Shown: positions 34,887 through 44,316 of the stretch, one piece after another
Layout: every line of letters starts with the position of its first letter
Position numbering within the stretch: the first letter of the stretch is position 1
Source of the DNA: Mangrovibacterium marinum
GTDB lineage: Bacteria; Bacteroidota; Bacteroidia; Bacteroidales; Prolixibacteraceae
Direction of reading: 5' to 3'
Assembly: GCF_003046625.1 (NCBI RefSeq)
Contig: NZ_QAAD01000010.1
Span: 62,001 to 126,000 of the forward strand
DNA: 64,000 nucleotides
Made by a program: the position numbers and the translations under genes
The notes under the pieces: model-generated
Told to the model about the DNA's origin: nothing
Database searches by the model: none
The model's input: the letters and a program-made list of their open reading frames with translations, nothing else

Positions 34887-35663
34887 TTATTCCATTTTTT
34901 TGGCTTCTTCCCAGTATTTATCCATTTCGGCCAGGGGCATTGTTTTCAGGTCGATGCCTTTTTTTAGGGTTTGGCTTTCCAGGTAGTTAAAGCGTTTCAT
35001 AAATTTCAGGTTGGTGCGTTCCAGGGCTGCCTCGGGGTCAATTTTGTACAGGCGTGCAGCGTTGACCAGGGCAAAGAACAAATCTCCAAACTCAGCTTCA
35101 ATTTTATCCTGATCGTTGCTGTTGATCTCGTGCTGCAGCTCCCCGATTTCCTCTTTCACCTTCTCCCAAACCTGTTCGGGATGTTCCCAGTCGAAACCTA
35201 CGCCGCTGACCTTTTCCTGAATCCGGTTTGCTTTCACCAGGGCCGGTAAGGAGGCGGGAACCCCTTCCAGAACGGTTTTCTTCTTGCGGCCTTTTTCTTT
35301 TAGTTTCAGGGCTTCCCAGTTTTGTTCCACCTCGCGCGAGTTGTGCACATCCACCTGCCCGTAAATATGCGGGTGTCGGTAGATCAGCTTTTCGTTCAGG
35401 CTTTCAATCACGCTTTGAATGTCGAAGGCCTGTTTTTCCTCACCTATTTTGGCATAAAAAACAATGTGCAGCAGCAGGTCGCCCAGTTCTTTTTTAATTT
35501 CATCGGTGTCGGCCTGCAAAATGGCATCACCCAGTTCGTAGGTCTCTTCGATGGTTAATTTTCGCAACGACTCGAAAGTTTGCTCCCGGTCCCAGGGGCA
35601 TTTTTGGCGCAGTTCATTCATAATCTCGAGGAGCTGGCCAAAAGCTTGCAGTTTATCGTTCAT
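34887..35663 (-). CDS. mazG: Nucleoside triphosphate pyrophosphohydrolase MazG
   Basis: 258 residues with the duplicated MazG fold. The first copy has CPWDREQTFESLRKLTIEE and the metal-binding EETYEL/EELGD-type residues followed by KKELGDLLLHIVFYA; the second has EEIGELQHEINSND and AEFGDLFFALVNAARL. It hydrolyses (d)NTPs, including damaged ones, to NMP and pyrophosphate in the cytoplasm. The pentapeptide-repeat gene lies 11 bp upstream on the same strand, so the two are probably co-transcribed. Confidence 0.95.
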   Translation of the reverse strand: MNDKLQAFGQLLEIMNELRQKCPWDREQTFESLRKLTIEETYELGDAILQADTDEIKKELGDLLLHIVFYAKIGEEKQAFDIQSVIESLNEKLIYRHPHIYGQVDVHNSREVEQNWEALKLKEKGRKKKTVLEGVPASLPALVKANRIQEKVSGVGFDWEHPEQVWEKVKEEIGELQHEINSNDQDKIEAEFGDLFFALVNAARLYKIDPEAALERTNLKFMKRFNYLESQTLKKGIDLKTMPLAEMDKYWEEAKKME

Positions 35664-35674
35664 AGCTATTCTTT

Positions 35675-36238
35675 TTATTCAATAATTAACTTGTACTTCT
35701 GTAACAAGCCGCTTAAGCCGGCAGTGGCAAAACGGGCACCCTTTAGCTTGTTGCGCTCCGGGTCGATGATGAAATTGCCTGCCGAGCGGAAATCAGCCTG
35801 CTGCAAGTTGCAGTTTTCAAATTGCGATCCGGCCAAATCTGAAGCCTCGAAATTTGCTTTTTGCAGGTTAACCTCGAAAAAATCGGCCTCGCGGATCGAG
35901 CATTGTTTAAAGCTGGTTTGCTTCATGTTTTTACGGCTGAAGATGGCATAGTCGAGTAGGCAATTTTCAAAATCAACCTTGAACAGAAAATCGACGCAGG
36001 CACTGAAATCAAAGCCAACCAGCTTGCAGTTTTCAAAGTACACCTGTTTCAGACTTACCTGGTTGATTTTGCTCATGGTGAAATTGCAGCCGGAAAAACG
36101 GCAATCGATAAACTCGGTGTAGTCAAGCCGGCTGTTTTCAAACGTGCACGATTGAAAATGGCAGCCGTCGAATGTTTGGTCGGTAAGCTGCGCTGTTGTG
36201 AGTGTGAGGTTGCTGAAATCTTCGTCGTAATGGGCCAT
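35675..36238 (-). CDS. Qnr-like pentapeptide-repeat protein
   Basis: 187 residues made almost wholly of pentapeptides with central F or L (TFENS, RLDYT, EFIDC, RFSGC, NFTMS and so on), forming a right-handed quadrilateral beta-helix. The ending (NFIIDPERNKLKGARF then GLSGLLQKYKLIIE) is that of the Qnr/McbG group, which mimic DNA and protect gyrase from quinolones or toxins. Whether this protein protects gyrase is not known. A -7-like CAAATTTA (TAAATTTG on the minus strand, 36267-36274) lies 29 bp before the ATG. It is followed 11 bp later by mazG. Confidence 0.9.
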   Translation of the reverse strand: MAHYDEDFSNLTLTTAQLTDQTFDGCHFQSCTFENSRLDYTEFIDCRFSGCNFTMSKINQVSLKQVYFENCKLVGFDFSACVDFLFKVDFENCLLDYAIFSRKNMKQTSFKQCSIREADFFEVNLQKANFEASDLAGSQFENCNLQQADFRSAGNFIIDPERNKLKGARFATAGLSGLLQKYKLIIE

Positions 36239-36480
36239 GGGGCTTGTTGTGATTTTTTAACGGAGTCAAATTTACCAAAATATTGGCGAGTAGTAGCGTT
36301 GCCGCTCAAATGATGCCAAATCCGTTGGCCGATGGCTATGGGCTGTTTAACAAGATCGGAGTCAACATGGTTTTCGTTTGATACTGCTTTGCGGGAATTA
36401 AGTTGTTGTGCTCCTGATTTGTCAATTTTTTCTTTTATCATTGTCTGCAAATGCTTGTGTACAGAACAAAATCCAAACGA

Positions 36481-37632
36481 ATGAGAAAATTTTACGTCTT
36501 CATTTTAATCGCAATAAGTGTGGCTGCCTGTACCTCGGGGCGCAAAGCCCTGGATCAGGGAAATTTCCGCGAAGCAATTGCAAAAGCAACCAATCGCTTA
36601 AGTCAGCATCCCGATAACCGTAAAGCACAGGATGTTGTTGCCAAGGGTTATCCCATGGCAATGCAGTTTTATCAGGAGGAAATCGATCTTGCGCTATCAG
36701 GCAACGATCCGTTTAAATGGAACACCACCTTGTCGATTATGCAGGAGGTGAATCGCATATCGGATCAGATTCGCCAGATCCCGGCTTCGCGTAGGTTGAT
36801 ACCCTCGCCAAAGATGTACACCAGCGAGTTGGCCGATGTGACACAGCGGGCGGCCGAAGAACATTATGTTGCTGCGCTCAGTTTGCTCGACTTGCAGACT
36901 AAAGAAGATGCCAAGCAGGCTTATCGGCATTTGCAGCGTTGTACTACGCTGGTACCTGCATACAAAGATGCTGTTTCGTTGATGAATGAAGCCAAAGACC
37001 GCGCAACAACGCGGGTGGTGATTGAGCCGCTTCCGGCACCATCGATGCGTTACGAGCTGAATGCCGACTTCTTCTATTCGGAACTGATGAACAGAATGAA
37101 CCAGTTGTACCCGGAGCAGAGTTTTGTTAATTTTTACTCGCCCGAAGAAGCCGAACAAACGCAGTTAAAATACCCGGATTTGGTGGTGAAACTGAATTTT
37201 ATGGATTTCTATATCGAGCGGCCCAAGCACTACGAGCAAGAGCGAAGCCTGAAGCGCGAAATTGAAGAAGTATATGAAAAGCGGATCTCGCGTGACTCGG
37301 TGCGCACCGAAAAACGCCTTATAACCGTGCGTGGTAAAATGAAGGTGATGACCGACGAAGTTTACTCGGCGGGAGTGGTCAGGCTTGATATCACCGATTT
37401 CCAGGCGAAACGCAGCTTGCTGAATAATAACATCCCCGGCGAGTTTATGTGGCAAAATCAATACGGCATTTTTGTGGGCGACCAGCGGGTGCTGAACGAG
37501 CAGGAACTGGCAATTCTGGGGAATGAAGCGGTCTTGCCTCCCGGACCGCAAGATCTGTTTTACGAATTTACACGCCCCATCTACTCGAAGCTGGTACAGC
37601 AGATGAACAGCTTCTTCCGGCGGTATAATTAG
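36481..37632 (+). CDS. Hypothetical lipoprotein with TPR-like N-terminus
   Basis: 383 residues from the ATG at 36481, which starts a signal peptide with lipobox (VAAC, C17); the in-frame ATG at 36451 would add ten polar residues before it. QGNFREAIAKATNRLSQHPD suggests a TPR-like unit, then long helical segments (to about 195) and a C-terminal beta-rich domain (FFYSELMNRMNQLYPEQSF to the end). It is probably periplasmic or outer-membrane anchored. I recognise no named family. It is transcribed divergently from the pentapeptide gene and followed by repeat copy B. Confidence 0.75.
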   Translation: MRKFYVFILIAISVAACTSGRKALDQGNFREAIAKATNRLSQHPDNRKAQDVVAKGYPMAMQFYQEEIDLALSGNDPFKWNTTLSIMQEVNRISDQIRQIPASRRLIPSPKMYTSELADVTQRAAEEHYVAALSLLDLQTKEDAKQAYRHLQRCTTLVPAYKDAVSLMNEAKDRATTRVVIEPLPAPSMRYELNADFFYSELMNRMNQLYPEQSFVNFYSPEEAEQTQLKYPDLVVKLNFMDFYIERPKHYEQERSLKREIEEVYEKRISRDSVRTEKRLITVRGKMKVMTDEVYSAGVVRLDITDFQAKRSLLNNNIPGEFMWQNQYGIFVGDQRVLNEQELAILGNEAVLPPGPQDLFYEFTRPIYSKLVQQMNSFFRRYN

Positions 37633-37647
37633 GCAGAAAAATCCTTC

Positions 37648-38232
37648 ATGATTCGGAGGGAATTACCAACAGGGATGAAAGTGGTGGAAGACAGCAGAAG
37701 GCATTTAAGAGAAGACGGAAGCTCGCTCGGAGCGGGACCGGCCTACTTTTTATCGATGGTGGGAGGCGAACCGGAAGCTTAGTGAATCCGGGAAGCTCCG
37801 ATCCGGCAGCTGCCGGAAAGGAGATCACCCGGCTGAACTTAGCTTTCGGAAGCTGACACCTGAAGATAAAAATAAGCCTTGCGTTTTCTGTTTCGTCTTT
37901 GGGGCAAGCCAAAGATGAAAACCCGTCCGGTAGGACAAAAGATCCGAATTGCTCAAAAGTAGGAGTGAAAAACAGCCAGATTTGGGGCAACTCACATCAG
38001 CGCTGGTTTGCTACAAAAGAAGTCTGGCTACCGGTTGAAGCTGAACCCCTATTCAATACATCCCAGATGCGGTTTGGAAACCCTGCCTACCGCAGGCGGG
38101 TGCATCACCCGAAGAGACTTTCAGAAAAAACCTACATGATTCCCGGGAATCACCAACAGGAATGAAAGTTTAGGATTTTCGACCAGGCTGTTGTCGTTGT
38201 TTTCTCAAGTTGTCGGGGTGGCGTCCCAAAAT
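37648..38232. repeat. Dispersed intergenic repeat, copy B
   Basis: The core (37776-38116) matches copy A at 28947-29279 over its full length with many identical blocks of 11-24 bp. In addition the sequence before the core (37648-37683, CATGATTCGG ... ACAGGGATGAAAGT) is repeated after it (38134-38169, CATGATTCCC ... ACAGGAATGAAAGT), so the core is bounded by imperfect direct repeats about 486 bp apart. No open frame is shared with copy A. Confidence 0.85.
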
Positions 38233-38296
38233 GGGTCAAGGTCACACGATGATCCGGCGGCCTGGCCTTGTGGTGCTCCCCGTTTGGCAAGCCTGA

Positions 38297-38941
38297 TTAA
38301 CGCGTTGAATGATAGAAGCAAATACTGAAGGCAATGGCCGGCCGCTCCAGGTAATACCTCTGAGGGGTACTTCCATCGAAAAAAGTATGACCATTGGGAT
38401 ATTCCTCGTCGGGAGGAGGAGGTGCCCACTCCCAGTGCTTGGTTTTAAAGTAACTGTAGCCCAGTTTAAACATCAAAAAGTCGCGGCGGCTTCTCAACGG
38501 CAGACGATAACCCACACCAGCTTCGTACAGCGGCCCCTTGTGTTGTTTGTCGGCATCGGTCCGCATGGCATATCCTCCATCGACGTACACAAAGGCGGAA
38601 CGGGCTTGTTTGGTAGCAAACAGTTTGATGTTGGCCGTCACCGGAAGTGTGCGCATCTGCGGACTGCGGTACTCACTGTAAGCCAGTCCGGCACCGACCG
38701 AGAAAAAATCGTTCAGGAAGATGTTTGCTGTGGCTTTGGCTCCAAAGTTAAAAGGTGAAAAGTCGTTTTTAATATCGACGGCCCAATAGTCGGTCTTCAT
38801 TTTTAAGCCATAGCCGGCACCAGCCTCCAGCGTATAGTAAAAGCCACTGTTGCGAATAACCCGGCTTTGTGCCAGGCTGTTTGTTGCAAGCGCGGTGAGT
38901 AAGCTGAAGCAGATTGATTTGAAAAGTAAAGATCCTTTCAT
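38297..38941 (-). CDS. Small outer-membrane beta-barrel protein
   Basis: 214 residues with a signal peptide (about 1-24, ending SLAQ). The rest alternates polar and hydrophobic residues in barrel strands (FYYTLEAGAGYGL, FNFGAKATANIFL, FFSVGAGLAYS, LYEAGVGYRLPL, FLMFKLGYSYF) and ends IAFSICFYHSTR, with an aromatic near the end. The size fits an eight-stranded barrel. No specific function can be read. It is monocistronic. Confidence 0.75.
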   Translation of the reverse strand: MKGSLLFKSICFSLLTALATNSLAQSRVIRNSGFYYTLEAGAGYGLKMKTDYWAVDIKNDFSPFNFGAKATANIFLNDFFSVGAGLAYSEYRSPQMRTLPVTANIKLFATKQARSAFVYVDGGYAMRTDADKQHKGPLYEAGVGYRLPLRSRRDFLMFKLGYSYFKTKHWEWAPPPPDEEYPNGHTFFDGSTPQRYYLERPAIAFSICFYHSTR

Positions 38942-39157
38942 ATTTTCAATTTAAAATAGACAAAATGAATGGCAGACTCCTCGGTCTCTTTGTTTATTGT
39001 ATGAAACGAATAGTGGAGAACTTTAGTGTTTAAGGGCTTCCTGAATTTGCATATTTGCTGTTCACTGCCACGACAACTTCCTTCGGGCAAGTTCGTAAAA
39101 CGAACGAAATCGGCTTGCTCCGAAGAATAGAAGATTTTTCCAGGTCGGTAAAAAGCT

Positions 39158-39165
39158 TATTTTTG
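39158..39165 (+). promoter_or_regulatory. Candidate -7 box TATTTTTG for the metal efflux operon
   Basis: TATTTTTG fits TAnnTTTG and ends 5 bp before the ATG at 39170. If used, the transcript would be almost leaderless or begin at the in-frame ATGs at 39173 or 39179. A T-rich stretch at 39135-39139 lies where the -33 box would be, but without the G. Confidence 0.4.
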
Positions 39166-39169
39166 CACC

Positions 39170-39559
39170 ATGATGAAAATGCAGCGCTTTGTTTCTTACT
39201 TGTTGCTGACGATCTATCTGGTCGTTATGGGGCATGCTATGGTGCCACATCATCATCACGAAAAGTCGTTTAAAGACGAATGTTGTCAGGAGATTGTGCA
39301 CGAGCATCAACTTGCCGAGCTTTGTGCCGACAGTTCTTCTGATCATCACAATGAACAACAAGCAGCCTGTCATTTCGATGTTCGGCCGGTTCCCGGCAAG
39401 TCAGTTGTGTTGGGCGCCTATACTCTGCAGGCCATCCTCCTGCGTCACTTGATTATTCCGAAGGACGAGTTGTCGGCCTGGCCCGAGTATCGCTTGCCGC
39501 ATATTTCTGATCCCTATCTCAAAACCTTTGCCCTGCGCGGGCCCCCGGTATTCGTGTAA
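39170..39559 (+). CDS. His/Cys-rich small exported or membrane protein heading the efflux operon
   Basis: 129 residues. A hydrophobic N-terminal segment (FVSYLLLTIYLVVMGHAM) is followed by VPHHHHEKSF, then ECCQEIVHEHQ, CADSSSDHHNEQQAACHF: six His/Cys clusters in 50 residues, suited to binding Cu, Zn or similar ions. Similar short proteins precede RND metal pumps in Bacteroidota. It lies 110 bp before the CusB-like gene. It may act as a periplasmic metal sponge or chaperone; that is inference. Confidence 0.75.
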   Translation: MMKMQRFVSYLLLTIYLVVMGHAMVPHHHHEKSFKDECCQEIVHEHQLAELCADSSSDHHNEQQAACHFDVRPVPGKSVVLGAYTLQAILLRHLIIPKDELSAWPEYRLPHISDPYLKTFALRGPPVFV

Positions 39560-39669
39560 GATCGTTTTTTTTTGACCGTTTAAGCCACGGCTGAACGGTA
39601 CCCGATATTGGCGCATCGACAGTTGTTCGCCACTGTTGGTTCGTTATCTATTCATTTTACACGAAATTT

Positions 39670-41184
39670 ATGAAAGCATATTTTGTTAGTGTGATTGGGC
39701 TTGCCTTGCTGTTGGCGGCTTGTGCCGGTCATACCGAAAAGGAAAATCATCATGATGAAGAAGGGCATGAGCATGCCTCGGAGGAACATCACCATCATGC
39801 TGATATTCATCAGCAACTTATTCAATATACTGATCGTTATGAGCTTTTTGCAGAGACTGAACCGTTGGTCGCAGGCGAAGAGGTCGCGATATTGGCGCAT
39901 TTAACAAAGCTTACCGACTTTAAGCCGCTACAGGATGACGGCTTGACTGCCGAGTTGAAGGTCGGTCACGAGACTGTTAAGGCTGAAGTTGAGCCTAAAA
40001 TCCCCGGGATTTATCAGTTAAAGCTGAAAGCATCACAAGCAGGTGACGGGCGACTAACCATCTTTGTAAACGATAAGCAGCAGCGGATCGATGTGCCTGT
40101 TCGGGTTTACGCCGACGATCATGAGCCACACCACGATTTGGAGGACGAAGAGCCCGCGGCCAATGCGGTGAGCTTCACCAAAGAGCAATCCTGGAAGGTC
40201 GCTTTTGCAACCGACGTGGCGCGTTTGGCACCCATCGGACAGCTGATTCACACAACGGCCCGTGTTGAGTCCTTGCCCGCCAAATCGCATACGCTGACTG
40301 CACAAACGTCAGGAACGGTCAGCCTGGCCTCGAACAGCCTGGTTGCCGGCAGTCGGGTAAGGGCAGGGCAGGCTTTATTGACCATCAGCGGAGCGGGAAT
40401 GGGAGACGATAATGCCGAGCTGGTCTATCAATCGGCCAGAGCAGATTACCAGCTTGCCCAAAGCGAATACGAGCGGATGAGCCAGTTGGCGGAAAAGGAA
40501 ATTGTTTCACGTCGCGAGTTTCAGGAGGCGCAAAACCGATACGAGAAAGCAAAGGCAAAATTCGATAACCTGCAACAAAATTTTCGGGCCGGCGAGCAGG
40601 CTGTCTATGCCGCATTGGCCGGTGTACTGGAAAAGGTGCAGGTGCAAAACGGGCAGCATGTCGACAAGGGTCAGCCTCTGGTAACGCTGGCATCGTATGC
40701 CAATGTGCAGTTGGTTGCCCATGTTCCGAGTCGTTACAGCAGCGATTTGGCGGCCATAACAGCGCTAAGCTATAAAGGTGCTGCCGGGAGTTGGCAACAG
40801 ATTCCGGCAAAACTGCTTTCGGTTGGCCAGCGGGTGGATGAAAGCAGCTTTCGTTTGCCGGTTTGTTTCGAAGCCAGCAATAACGGCGATTTACTGCCCG
40901 GCAGCCTGATCGAACTAAATATTACTTGTTCAGCCGATCAGTCGGTGGTGGTCGTGCCCAACGAGGCATTGCTCGAACAGCAAGGCAATTACTTCGTTTA
41001 TGTGCAGTTGAATCCCGAGTTGTTCGAAAAACGCCAGGTGTTCCCCGGAGCATCCAATGGGGTAGAAACGGTGGTTCGTGAAGGCTTGGCTGAAGGAGAA
41101 CGGATTGTGACCCGAGGTGCTGTGCTGGTGAAGCTGGCTTCGGTGTCGAATACACTCGATCCGCATGCGGGACATGTTCATTAA
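39670..41184 (+). CDS. Heavy-metal RND efflux periplasmic adaptor (CusB/CzcB-type)
   Basis: 504 residues with a lipobox (LAAC, C18). A His/Asp/Glu-rich stretch follows (HTEKENHHDEEGHEH then EEHHHHADIH), with a second His cluster at DDHEPHHD (about 152-159), likely metal-binding. The adaptor has a barrel-sandwich (ARVESLPAKSHTLTA, GVLEKVQVQNGQHVDKG), a helical hairpin (NAELVYQSARADYQLAQSEY ... REFQEAQNRYEKAKAKF) and a membrane-proximal domain. It links the inner-membrane pump encoded 12 bp downstream with the TolC-like protein. The C-terminus also ends with a His motif (HAGHVH). Confidence 0.93.
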   Translation: MKAYFVSVIGLALLLAACAGHTEKENHHDEEGHEHASEEHHHHADIHQQLIQYTDRYELFAETEPLVAGEEVAILAHLTKLTDFKPLQDDGLTAELKVGHETVKAEVEPKIPGIYQLKLKASQAGDGRLTIFVNDKQQRIDVPVRVYADDHEPHHDLEDEEPAANAVSFTKEQSWKVAFATDVARLAPIGQLIHTTARVESLPAKSHTLTAQTSGTVSLASNSLVAGSRVRAGQALLTISGAGMGDDNAELVYQSARADYQLAQSEYERMSQLAEKEIVSRREFQEAQNRYEKAKAKFDNLQQNFRAGEQAVYAALAGVLEKVQVQNGQHVDKGQPLVTLASYANVQLVAHVPSRYSSDLAAITALSYKGAAGSWQQIPAKLLSVGQRVDESSFRLPVCFEASNNGDLLPGSLIELNITCSADQSVVVVPNEALLEQQGNYFVYVQLNPELFEKRQVFPGASNGVETVVREGLAEGERIVTRGAVLVKLASVSNTLDPHAGHVH

Positions 41185-41196
41185 GCGAAAGGAGGA

Positions 41197-44100
41197 ATGA
41201 TGCTGGATAGAATAATCAGATTTTCGCTTCAAAATAAGCTGATCGTCTTACTGGGGGCAGCCATCCTGCTTTTTGCGGGCGTTTATGTTGCCCGCGATAT
41301 GGATGTGGATGTGTTTCCCGACCTCACAGCACCAACTGTTGTGGTGATGACCGATGCCCACGGGATGGCCGCCGAAGAGGTGGAGCGCCTGGTCACGTTT
41401 CCTATTGAGACAGCGGTGAACGGAGCCAGCGATGTGCGCCGCGTGCGGTCCAAATCATCGCAGGGCTTTTCGTTTGTGTGGATTGAATTCGACTGGGGGA
41501 CCGATGTCTTTCGGGCCCGGCAAATCGTGAGTGAAAAGCTGGTCGGACTGGCCGGGCAAATGCCGGTTGGTGTTGGGCAGCCGATTATGGCGCCACAGTC
41601 GAGCGTAATGGGCGAGGTGATGTTTATTGGCATGCAGGCCGATTCAACCTCGATGATGGATTTGCGCACCATGGCCGACTGGAATGTAAAGCCGGTGTTG
41701 CTGGCAACGGGAGGGGTGTCGCAGGTAACCATCATTGGCGGCGACTACAAGCAGTACCAGGTGCTGGCCAATCCGCGGCTGATGGACTATTATGGCCTAA
41801 GCCTCGATGAGCTGACTTCCGCCTGTGCCGGCATGAGCAATAATGCAACCGGCGGCGTGGTTCGTCAGTATGGCAACGAGTATGTGGTGCGTGGTATGGC
41901 ACGTTCCGATGAGCTGGAGGAGCTGGGACGCAGCTTCATTAAGCAGCATAACGGGCAGCCCGTTTATGTCGACGATGTGGCGGAGCTGAAAATCGGGGCC
42001 GCTGTAAAAATGGGCTATGCCTCGCAAAATGCGAAACCCGCCGTGATCTTGTCGGTTTCCAAACAGCCCAATACCAATACCCTGGAGTTGACCCGCAAGA
42101 TCTCGGAAAACCTGGCAGCTCTGCAAAATACCTTGCCCCTCGATGTGGTGTTGGATACGCATATCTTCCGGCAGGCCGACTTTATTGAAACTGCCGTACA
42201 CAATGTGCAGGATGCCTTGCTCGAGGGCGCGCTGTTTGTGATCATCATCCTGTTTTTGTTCCTGGGTAGTTTTCGGACAACGGTTATTTCGCTGTTGGCC
42301 ATTCCGCTGTCGTTGCTGGGAGCCGTGCTGGTGATGAAAGCCTGGGGGCTAAGCATCAATACGATGAGTCTGGGGGGCATGGCCATCGCTATCGGCTCGC
42401 TGGTTGACGATGCCATTATCGATGTGGAGAATGTCTTCAAACGCTTGCGGCAAAACCAACAGTTGCCCCAGGGCGAGCGGCAGCAGGCCTGGAAAGTTGT
42501 GTATGAAGCTTCCCGCGAGATCCGTTCATCGATCTTCAATGCCACGCTGATCATTATCGTAGCTTTCATTCCCCTGTTTTTTCTGTCGGGCATGGAAGGG
42601 CGTATGCTCAAGCCGCTGGGAATCGCCTATATCGTTTCGCTGTTTGTCTCGTTAATTGTGGCCATGACACTCACTCCCTTGTTGTGTCGCCTGTTACTGA
42701 CCAGCGACAAGTATTTGAAGAAAAAGAGTCGCGAGAATTGGCTAAGCCGCAAGATGAACCTTTACTACGAACGTTCTCTATTACAGGCATTTCGCCATAA
42801 AAAGCTCGTGCTCGGCTCTGCCTTAGCGCTACTGGTGGCATCGGTGTGGTTGCTCAGCGGTATGGGGCGCAGCTTTCTTCCCGAATTTAACGAGGGGGCT
42901 TTAACCATTACAGCGGTTAGCGAACCGGGAATTTCGTTGGATGAAAGCAACCAATTGGGACGTTTGATTGAAGCGCAATTGCTGTCGGTGCCCGAAGTCA
43001 TCAGTACGGCGCGCCGTACGGGCAGGGGCGAGCTGGACGAACATTCGCAGGCAACCAATAGTGCCGAGCTGGAGGTGCGCTTTAGCTTGAAAGATCGCCC
43101 GGCTGAAGCTTTTAAAGCCGAGGTGCGCGAAAAACTGAAACGGATTCCGGGTATTGCAGCAACCGTCGGGCAGCCTATTGGCCACCGCATCGACCATATT
43201 CTGTCGGGAACACGCGCCAATATTGCCATTAAGCTGTTTGGCCCCGAGTTAACCGACTTGTACCGTATCGGTCGTCAAATTCAGCACGAGATTGCTGACG
43301 TTGACGGTTTGGTGGATGTGAATGTGGAGCAGCAGGTGGAGGTGCCGCAAATTCAGATTCGTGCACGCCGCAGCATGCTGGCACATTACGGCATCAGTAT
43401 CGAGGAGTTTAATCATTTTGTTGAGCAGGCTATTGGCGGCGAAAAACTGGGCGATATTTATGAAGGACAACGCCGCTTCGACCTGTTTCTGCGTTTCCAA
43501 CCCGAATTTACCACGACCATCGATGGCATCAGAACTGCTTTGATTGACACCCGCCAGGGAGGGAAGGTGCCGTTAGAAGAAGTGGCCGATATTATCTCAG
43601 CAGCTGGCCCCAACGGTATCAGCCGCGAGAATGTGCAACGTAAGATTGTGGTGTCGGCCAATGTGAGCGGTCGCGACCTGCGTGGCGCTGTAAACGACAT
43701 TCAGCAAATTATTAACGAGCATGTAACATTGCCTGAAGGCTACCGGGTGGAATATGGCGGGCAGTTTGAAAGTGAAGCTCGGGCCTCGAGAACACTTGCG
43801 CTGACAACAGCTCTGGCCATTCTGATCATCTTTTTATTGCTCTATCAGGAATTTAAGAACCTGAAACTGGCGGGCATCATTCTGCTGAACTTGCCCATGG
43901 CCATGATCGGGGGAGTGGTGGCCGTTTGGTTGACATCCGGCATTATCAGCATTCCGGCCATTATCGGTTTTATCACCTTGTTTGGCATTGCTACGCGCAA
44001 CGGTATTTTGCTGGTGTCGCGCTTTCAGCAAATGGAAGAACAGGGCCTGAAGCTGGGCGACATCCTGATCCGCGGTTCGGTTGACCGGCTAAACCCGATC

Positions 44101-44316
44101 CTGATGACGGCTCTGACAGCTGCTTTGGCCTTGGTTCCACTGGCGATGAATGGCGATGCTCCGGGCAACGAAATTCAAAGTCCCATGGCCAAAGTGATTC
44201 TCGGCGGACTATTGTCGTCAACCTTATTAAACATTTACCTGGTGCCGGTAGCCTATCAGCTGCTGCACCGCTTCGGACTTTTAAAACAGCGGGAAAATGA
44301 AGAAACTACTATATAG
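41197..44316 (+). CDS. CusA/CzcA family heavy-metal RND efflux pump
   Basis: 1039 residues, the size of HME-RND pumps. It shows the family pattern DVDVFPDLTAPTV after helix 1, two large periplasmic loops, and TM4 with GMAIAIGSLVDDAIIDVENV, whose acidic residues carry protons. It exports a mono- or divalent metal ion across the envelope by proton antiport; Cu/Ag versus Zn/Co/Cd cannot be settled by reading. A GGAGG motif lies just before two adjacent ATGs (41197 and 41200); spacing favours the second. Its end overlaps the outer-membrane gene by 20 bp. Confidence 0.94.
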   Translation: MMLDRIIRFSLQNKLIVLLGAAILLFAGVYVARDMDVDVFPDLTAPTVVVMTDAHGMAAEEVERLVTFPIETAVNGASDVRRVRSKSSQGFSFVWIEFDWGTDVFRARQIVSEKLVGLAGQMPVGVGQPIMAPQSSVMGEVMFIGMQADSTSMMDLRTMADWNVKPVLLATGGVSQVTIIGGDYKQYQVLANPRLMDYYGLSLDELTSACAGMSNNATGGVVRQYGNEYVVRGMARSDELEELGRSFIKQHNGQPVYVDDVAELKIGAAVKMGYASQNAKPAVILSVSKQPNTNTLELTRKISENLAALQNTLPLDVVLDTHIFRQADFIETAVHNVQDALLEGALFVIIILFLFLGSFRTTVISLLAIPLSLLGAVLVMKAWGLSINTMSLGGMAIAIGSLVDDAIIDVENVFKRLRQNQQLPQGERQQAWKVVYEASREIRSSIFNATLIIIVAFIPLFFLSGMEGRMLKPLGIAYIVSLFVSLIVAMTLTPLLCRLLLTSDKYLKKKSRENWLSRKMNLYYERSLLQAFRHKKLVLGSALALLVASVWLLSGMGRSFLPEFNEGALTITAVSEPGISLDESNQLGRLIEAQLLSVPEVISTARRTGRGELDEHSQATNSAELEVRFSLKDRPAEAFKAEVREKLKRIPGIAATVGQPIGHRIDHILSGTRANIAIKLFGPELTDLYRIGRQIQHEIADVDGLVDVNVEQQVEVPQIQIRARRSMLAHYGISIEEFNHFVEQAIGGEKLGDIYEGQRRFDLFLRFQPEFTTTIDGIRTALIDTRQGGKVPLEEVADIISAAGPNGISRENVQRKIVVSANVSGRDLRGAVNDIQQIINEHVTLPEGYRVEYGGQFESEARASRTLALTTALAILIIFLLLYQEFKNLKLAGIILLNLPMAMIGGVVAVWLTSGIISIPAIIGFITLFGIATRNGILLVSRFQQMEEQGLKLGDILIRGSVDRLNPILMTALTAALALVPLAMNGDAPGNEIQSPMAKVILGGLLSSTLLNIYLVPVAYQLLHRFGLLKQRENEETTI

